Positions 61,015-64,000 of a stretch of 64,000 nucleotides of DNA are shown one piece after another. The notes under the pieces were generated by a model, which was given only the letters and a program-made list of their open reading frames with translations, made no database searches and was not told where the DNA came from. Position 1 is the first letter of the stretch. Each line of letters begins with the position of its first letter. This DNA comes from Alistipes shahii WAL 8301 (GTDB taxonomy: Bacteria > Bacteroidota > Bacteroidia > Bacteroidales > Rikenellaceae). The translations under genes and the position numbers were made by a program. The stretch covers positions 1,860,001 to 1,924,000 of the forward strand of contig NZ_CP102253.1 of NCBI RefSeq assembly GCF_025145845.1. The letters run 5' to 3'.

Positions 61015-64000
61015 ATGAAAAAGATATTTATCACCATACTCCTCGCCGCCCTGATGCCCTTCGCAGCCGGTGCGCAGGACGCGCGCCAGCGCACCGCCGA
61101 GACGATCGTTGCGGACGCCCTGGCCCAACTCCCGGCCCAGACGCCCAAGGCGTTCGACAGCCTGATGCAGGAACTCGCGGCGACCGGAGCCGACGGAATC
61201 CGGATGATGGCCGCCATGCTCGTGCCCGCAGCGGAAGGCAAGAACGCCCCCGTGGAATACGCCATCAACGGGGTGGTGAGCTACGTGACCGCCGCAGGCC
61301 GCGAAGAGCTGGCGCGGGAGATCCGCGCCGGACTGACGGACGCCGTCGCCGCCTCGACGGACAAACCCAACCAGGCATTCCTGCTCTCGCAGCTGCAACT
61401 ATGCGCAACGGCGGCCGAAGCCCCCGTATTCGTGAAATACGCCGCGGACGAATACCTCGCCGACTACGCCGTGCGCGGACTGATCTCCACGCCCGGAACC
61501 GACGGGGAGATCCTCGCACTGATCGACGCAAGCCCGGCCCCGGACGCCCTGCTGGCCTATGCCGCCGCGGAGAAGCGCCTTGCGGCCGCAGAGCCCGCGC
61601 TGCTGAAATGGGCCGCAGACCCCAAGGCCGGCACGCCGACGAAAGAGGCTGTCTATAACGCGCTGGCCAAGTGCGGCACAGCCGCCTCGATCGCGCCGCT
61701 CGCAGCAGCCGCAAAGGCCGACGGATACGCCTTCACGAAAACGGACGCAACGGGCGCCTACGTCGCCCTGCTCGCACGGCTCGCGGCAGCAGGAAACAGC
61801 AAGGCCGTCGCCGCCGCCAAGGCCCTGCGCAAAACCGGCATGCCGCAGAACGTCCGGGCCGCAGGTCTGGGAATAGTCCTCGGCACGGACGCCAAAAAAC
61901 AGACGCCGGAACTGCTCGCCGCGCTGAAAGACGCCGACCGCGAATACCGCTGCGCGGCGCTCGACTTCGCCGGCGATTTCGCCGACGACGCCCTCTACGC
62001 CGCAGTCGTGAAGAAAATGCCGTCGCTCTCCGACGCCGCGAAAACCGACGTCGTGAGCTGGCTCGGCGCCCGCCACGCCGCATCGCAGGCCAACGCCGTG
62101 ATCGCGGCCATTTCCTCGGCCGACGAGGAACTGGCCCTGGCCGCCATCCGCGCCGCCGGGAAAATCGGAGGACAGGAGGCGCTCAACGCGCTCGTCGCAC
62201 AGCTCGGAGGCGCACATGCCAAAGAGGCCTCGGCAGCTCTCGCGGCATTCAACGGAAAGCCCAACGCAGCGTTCGTCGCAGCTCTCGACGGCACGCCCGC
62301 CACGCAGGCCAACGCCCTGAAACTCGTGGCAAAAAGGCGCATCACCTCCGCAGCCGACAAGGTGTTCGCGCTGCTGAACTCCCCTGACAGGGAGGTGCGC
62401 ACGGCAGCCTACGGCGCGCTGGCAGGCGTCACGACCCCCGCGGACTTCAACCGTCTGTGCGGCCTGCTGAACCAGGCGCAGGAGGACGACGTGAAGGCCC
62501 TTCAGGCCGGATTGAAGAACGCACTGGCCAAAGAGTCCTCCGACATGCAGTACAAGATGGTGGCAGGGCAGATGGCCGCCGCCCCCGAAAAGGCCCGCTA
62601 CTATCCCCTGCTGGCGCAGGCCGCCAGCAAAGAGGCGATCGACGCCCTGCTGGCCGCCGACGACCGCCAGGCCGCATTCGCGGCCCTGCTGACGGTTCAA
62701 AACCCCGCGATGGTCGACGTGTTGTATGATCTCGCCCGGCAGAACCCCGCATGGACCGACGCCGCAATTTCGCGCTACACGGATTTCGTCTCGAAGTCGC
62801 GCAATACGCCCATGCGCAAATACCAGCTATACCGCCGCGGACTGGAGGCGAAACCCTCGCCCAAGGTACAGAACAAACTGCTTAAAGCGCTCTCCAAAAC
62901 CCCGGTATTCCCGGCGCTGACGCTCGCCATGAACTACATGGACGCACCCGCGACGGCCGAAACCGCCGCAATGGTCGTGAAGACCGTCGCTGCGAAGAAC
63001 CCCGCGCTGGGAGGAGAAACGGTAGCAGCAGCCCTGAAAAAGGCCCAGGAGGTATATGCCGGACTGGCCAAATCCGACGCCGACGCAGGTTACGCCGTCG
63101 ACGAGATCAAGGGACTCCTGGCCAAACTCCCCGCAGAGGGATACCTCCCGGTATCGCTCGAACCGAGCGGATGGGAAGCCGTGGTCGGCGATCCCGAGAC
63201 CCGCAAGGCGATGAAGGCCAAGGCGCTGGCGAAAGCGCAAACAGAGGCCCGGGCCGCGATGGCGAAGAACTGGATCGCAGAAAACGGCGTCCTGACCGGG
63301 GCCGCTGACGGAGGAACGATCGGATCGGCGAAAAATTACGAAAACTTCGAACTGATCCTCGACTGGAAGACCGAAGGCGAGGCCGCGATGGGCATCCGCT
63401 CGATCCCGCAGATCGCACTCGGAGGAAAGAACTCCGGAGCCTTGACGGGCAACATGCTCCACGACAACGCCGCACCCAAAGCGGCCGCGAACGGCCCGCA
63501 GGAGTGGAACACGATGCAGGTGAAGGTGGTCAGCGACCGCGTGACGGTCGTACTCAACGGCGTCACGACCGCCGAGAACGTAATCCTCGAAAACGCATGC
63601 AACCGGGAGATTCCCGCCTACGCAGAGGGACAGATCCTGCTCATCGCGGGAAATGCGCCCCTCAACGTCCGCGAAATGTACATCCGCGAACTGCCCGCCA
63701 CGCCGCGCTTCGAACTCTCGGAGGAAGAGGCTGCCGACGGCTTCGAGGTGCTCTTCGACGGTACGTCGATGCACAAGTGGACCGGGAACACCACCAACTA
63801 CGTCCCCGTCGACGGAACGATCTACGTGACGGCGCAGTACGGCGGATCGGGCAACCTCTACACCAAGAAGGAGTACGGAGATTTCGTCCTGCGATTCGAA
63901 TTCGCCTTCGACAGAGAGGGCGTCAACAACGGCATCGGCATACGCACCCCCATGGGCGTCGACGCCGCCTATCACGGCATGGAGATTCAGGTGCTCGACC
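61015..64000 (+). CDS. HEAT-repeat protein with C-terminal DUF1080 domains (partial)
   Basis: The gene starts at ATG 61015 (MKKIFITILLAALMPFAAGA, signal peptide) and runs off the right edge after 995 codons. Residues about 25-720 are Ala-rich helical repeats of HEAT type (for example ALAAIRAAGKIGGQEALNAL, VRTAAYGALAGV). A degenerate DUF1080 segment follows (about 765-895: NYENFELILDWKTEGEAAMG). A second, typical DUF1080 domain begins near 900 (FEVLFDGTSMHKWTG, then GVNNGIGIRTP). It is exported and probably periplasmic. It is the third gene of the 3-keto-glycoside-type operon. HEAT repeats may scaffold partners; this is inference. The C-terminus is outside the window. Confidence 0.85.
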   Translation, partial: MKKIFITILLAALMPFAAGAQDARQRTAETIVADALAQLPAQTPKAFDSLMQELAATGADGIRMMAAMLVPAAEGKNAPVEYAINGVVSYVTAAGREELAREIRAGLTDAVAASTDKPNQAFLLSQLQLCATAAEAPVFVKYAADEYLADYAVRGLISTPGTDGEILALIDASPAPDALLAYAAAEKRLAAAEPALLKWAADPKAGTPTKEAVYNALAKCGTAASIAPLAAAAKADGYAFTKTDATGAYVALLARLAAAGNSKAVAAAKALRKTGMPQNVRAAGLGIVLGTDAKKQTPELLAALKDADREYRCAALDFAGDFADDALYAAVVKKMPSLSDAAKTDVVSWLGARHAASQANAVIAAISSADEELALAAIRAAGKIGGQEALNALVAQLGGAHAKEASAALAAFNGKPNAAFVAALDGTPATQANALKLVAKRRITSAADKVFALLNSPDREVRTAAYGALAGVTTPADFNRLCGLLNQAQEDDVKALQAGLKNALAKESSDMQYKMVAGQMAAAPEKARYYPLLAQAASKEAIDALLAADDRQAAFAALLTVQNPAMVDVLYDLARQNPAWTDAAISRYTDFVSKSRNTPMRKYQLYRRGLEAKPSPKVQNKLLKALSKTPVFPALTLAMNYMDAPATAETAAMVVKTVAAKNPALGGETVAAALKKAQEVYAGLAKSDADAGYAVDEIKGLLAKLPAEGYLPVSLEPSGWEAVVGDPETRKAMKAKALAKAQTEARAAMAKNWIAENGVLTGAADGGTIGSAKNYENFELILDWKTEGEAAMGIRSIPQIALGGKNSGALTGNMLHDNAAPKAAANGPQEWNTMQVKVVSDRVTVVLNGVTTAENVILENACNREIPAYAEGQILLIAGNAPLNVREMYIRELPATPRFELSEEEAADGFEVLFDGTSMHKWTGNTTNYVPVDGTIYVTAQYGGSGNLYTKKEYGDFVLRFEFAFDREGVNNGIGIRTPMGVDAAYHGMEIQVLD

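Overview
The window looks like chromosomal DNA from a G+C-rich gut member of the Bacteroidales, most likely an Alistipes-type Rikenellaceae; the genus is an inference. Signs are two SusC/SusD pairs, FecI/FecR-type and hybrid two-component regulation, TAnnTTTG (-7) promoter elements, many lipoproteins, a type IX secretion (T9SS) sorting domain, and FISUMP, BACON, DUF5689, DUF4302 and DUF3408 families. No rRNA, tRNA or CRISPR array was seen.

Region 1 (1-7364) is housekeeping. A minus-strand series holds hemD (cut by the window edge), a DUF4271 membrane protein, a sensor histidine kinase, an S41 protease, a small membrane protein, ispH, cmk and a LysE-type transporter. A divergent DUF3467 gene follows. 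AT-rich repeats form the 3' ends of ispH and cmk.

Region 2 (7441-25972) is one long plus-strand locus bounded by terminators: ECF sigma factor, FecR anti-sigma, STN-bearing SusC, SusD, four DUF5689 proteins, a lipoprotein with a TIM barrel, and an S1/P1-type nuclease. The sigma/FecR/STN trio predicts substrate-induced transcription. The nuclease and the OB-like DUF5689 proteins make extracellular nucleic acid or another phosphodiester a plausible substrate. This is the best candidate here for an undescribed uptake system.

Region 3 (25984-30367) has folC and lnt on the minus strand and a divergent GH109-type lipoprotein.

Region 4 (about 30.4-36.9 kb) is a decayed mobile element: an IntDOT-like integrase, a DUF3408 gene, an apparently intact IS3-family insertion, a mobA-like gene, a relaxase missing its catalytic centre, and a frameshifted MFS transporter. 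Several inverted repeats lie between these genes.

Region 5 (37.1-58.1 kb) has lower G+C than the flanks by eye. Two FISUMP lipoproteins lie on the plus strand, the first ending in an SGNH hydrolase. Converging on them is a minus-strand locus: hybrid two-component regulator, BACON lipoprotein, SusC, SusD, zinc metallopeptidase lipoprotein, DUF4302 lipoprotein, S8 protease with a T9SS tail, and a PorV/PorQ-like barrel. It reads as a peptide or protein foraging locus.

Region 6 (58317-64000) returns to G+C-rich sequence: a double-DUF1080 lipoprotein, a Tat-exported Gfo/Idh/MocA oxidoreductase and a HEAT-repeat/DUF1080 protein cut by the window end. This set fits 3-keto-glycoside metabolism.
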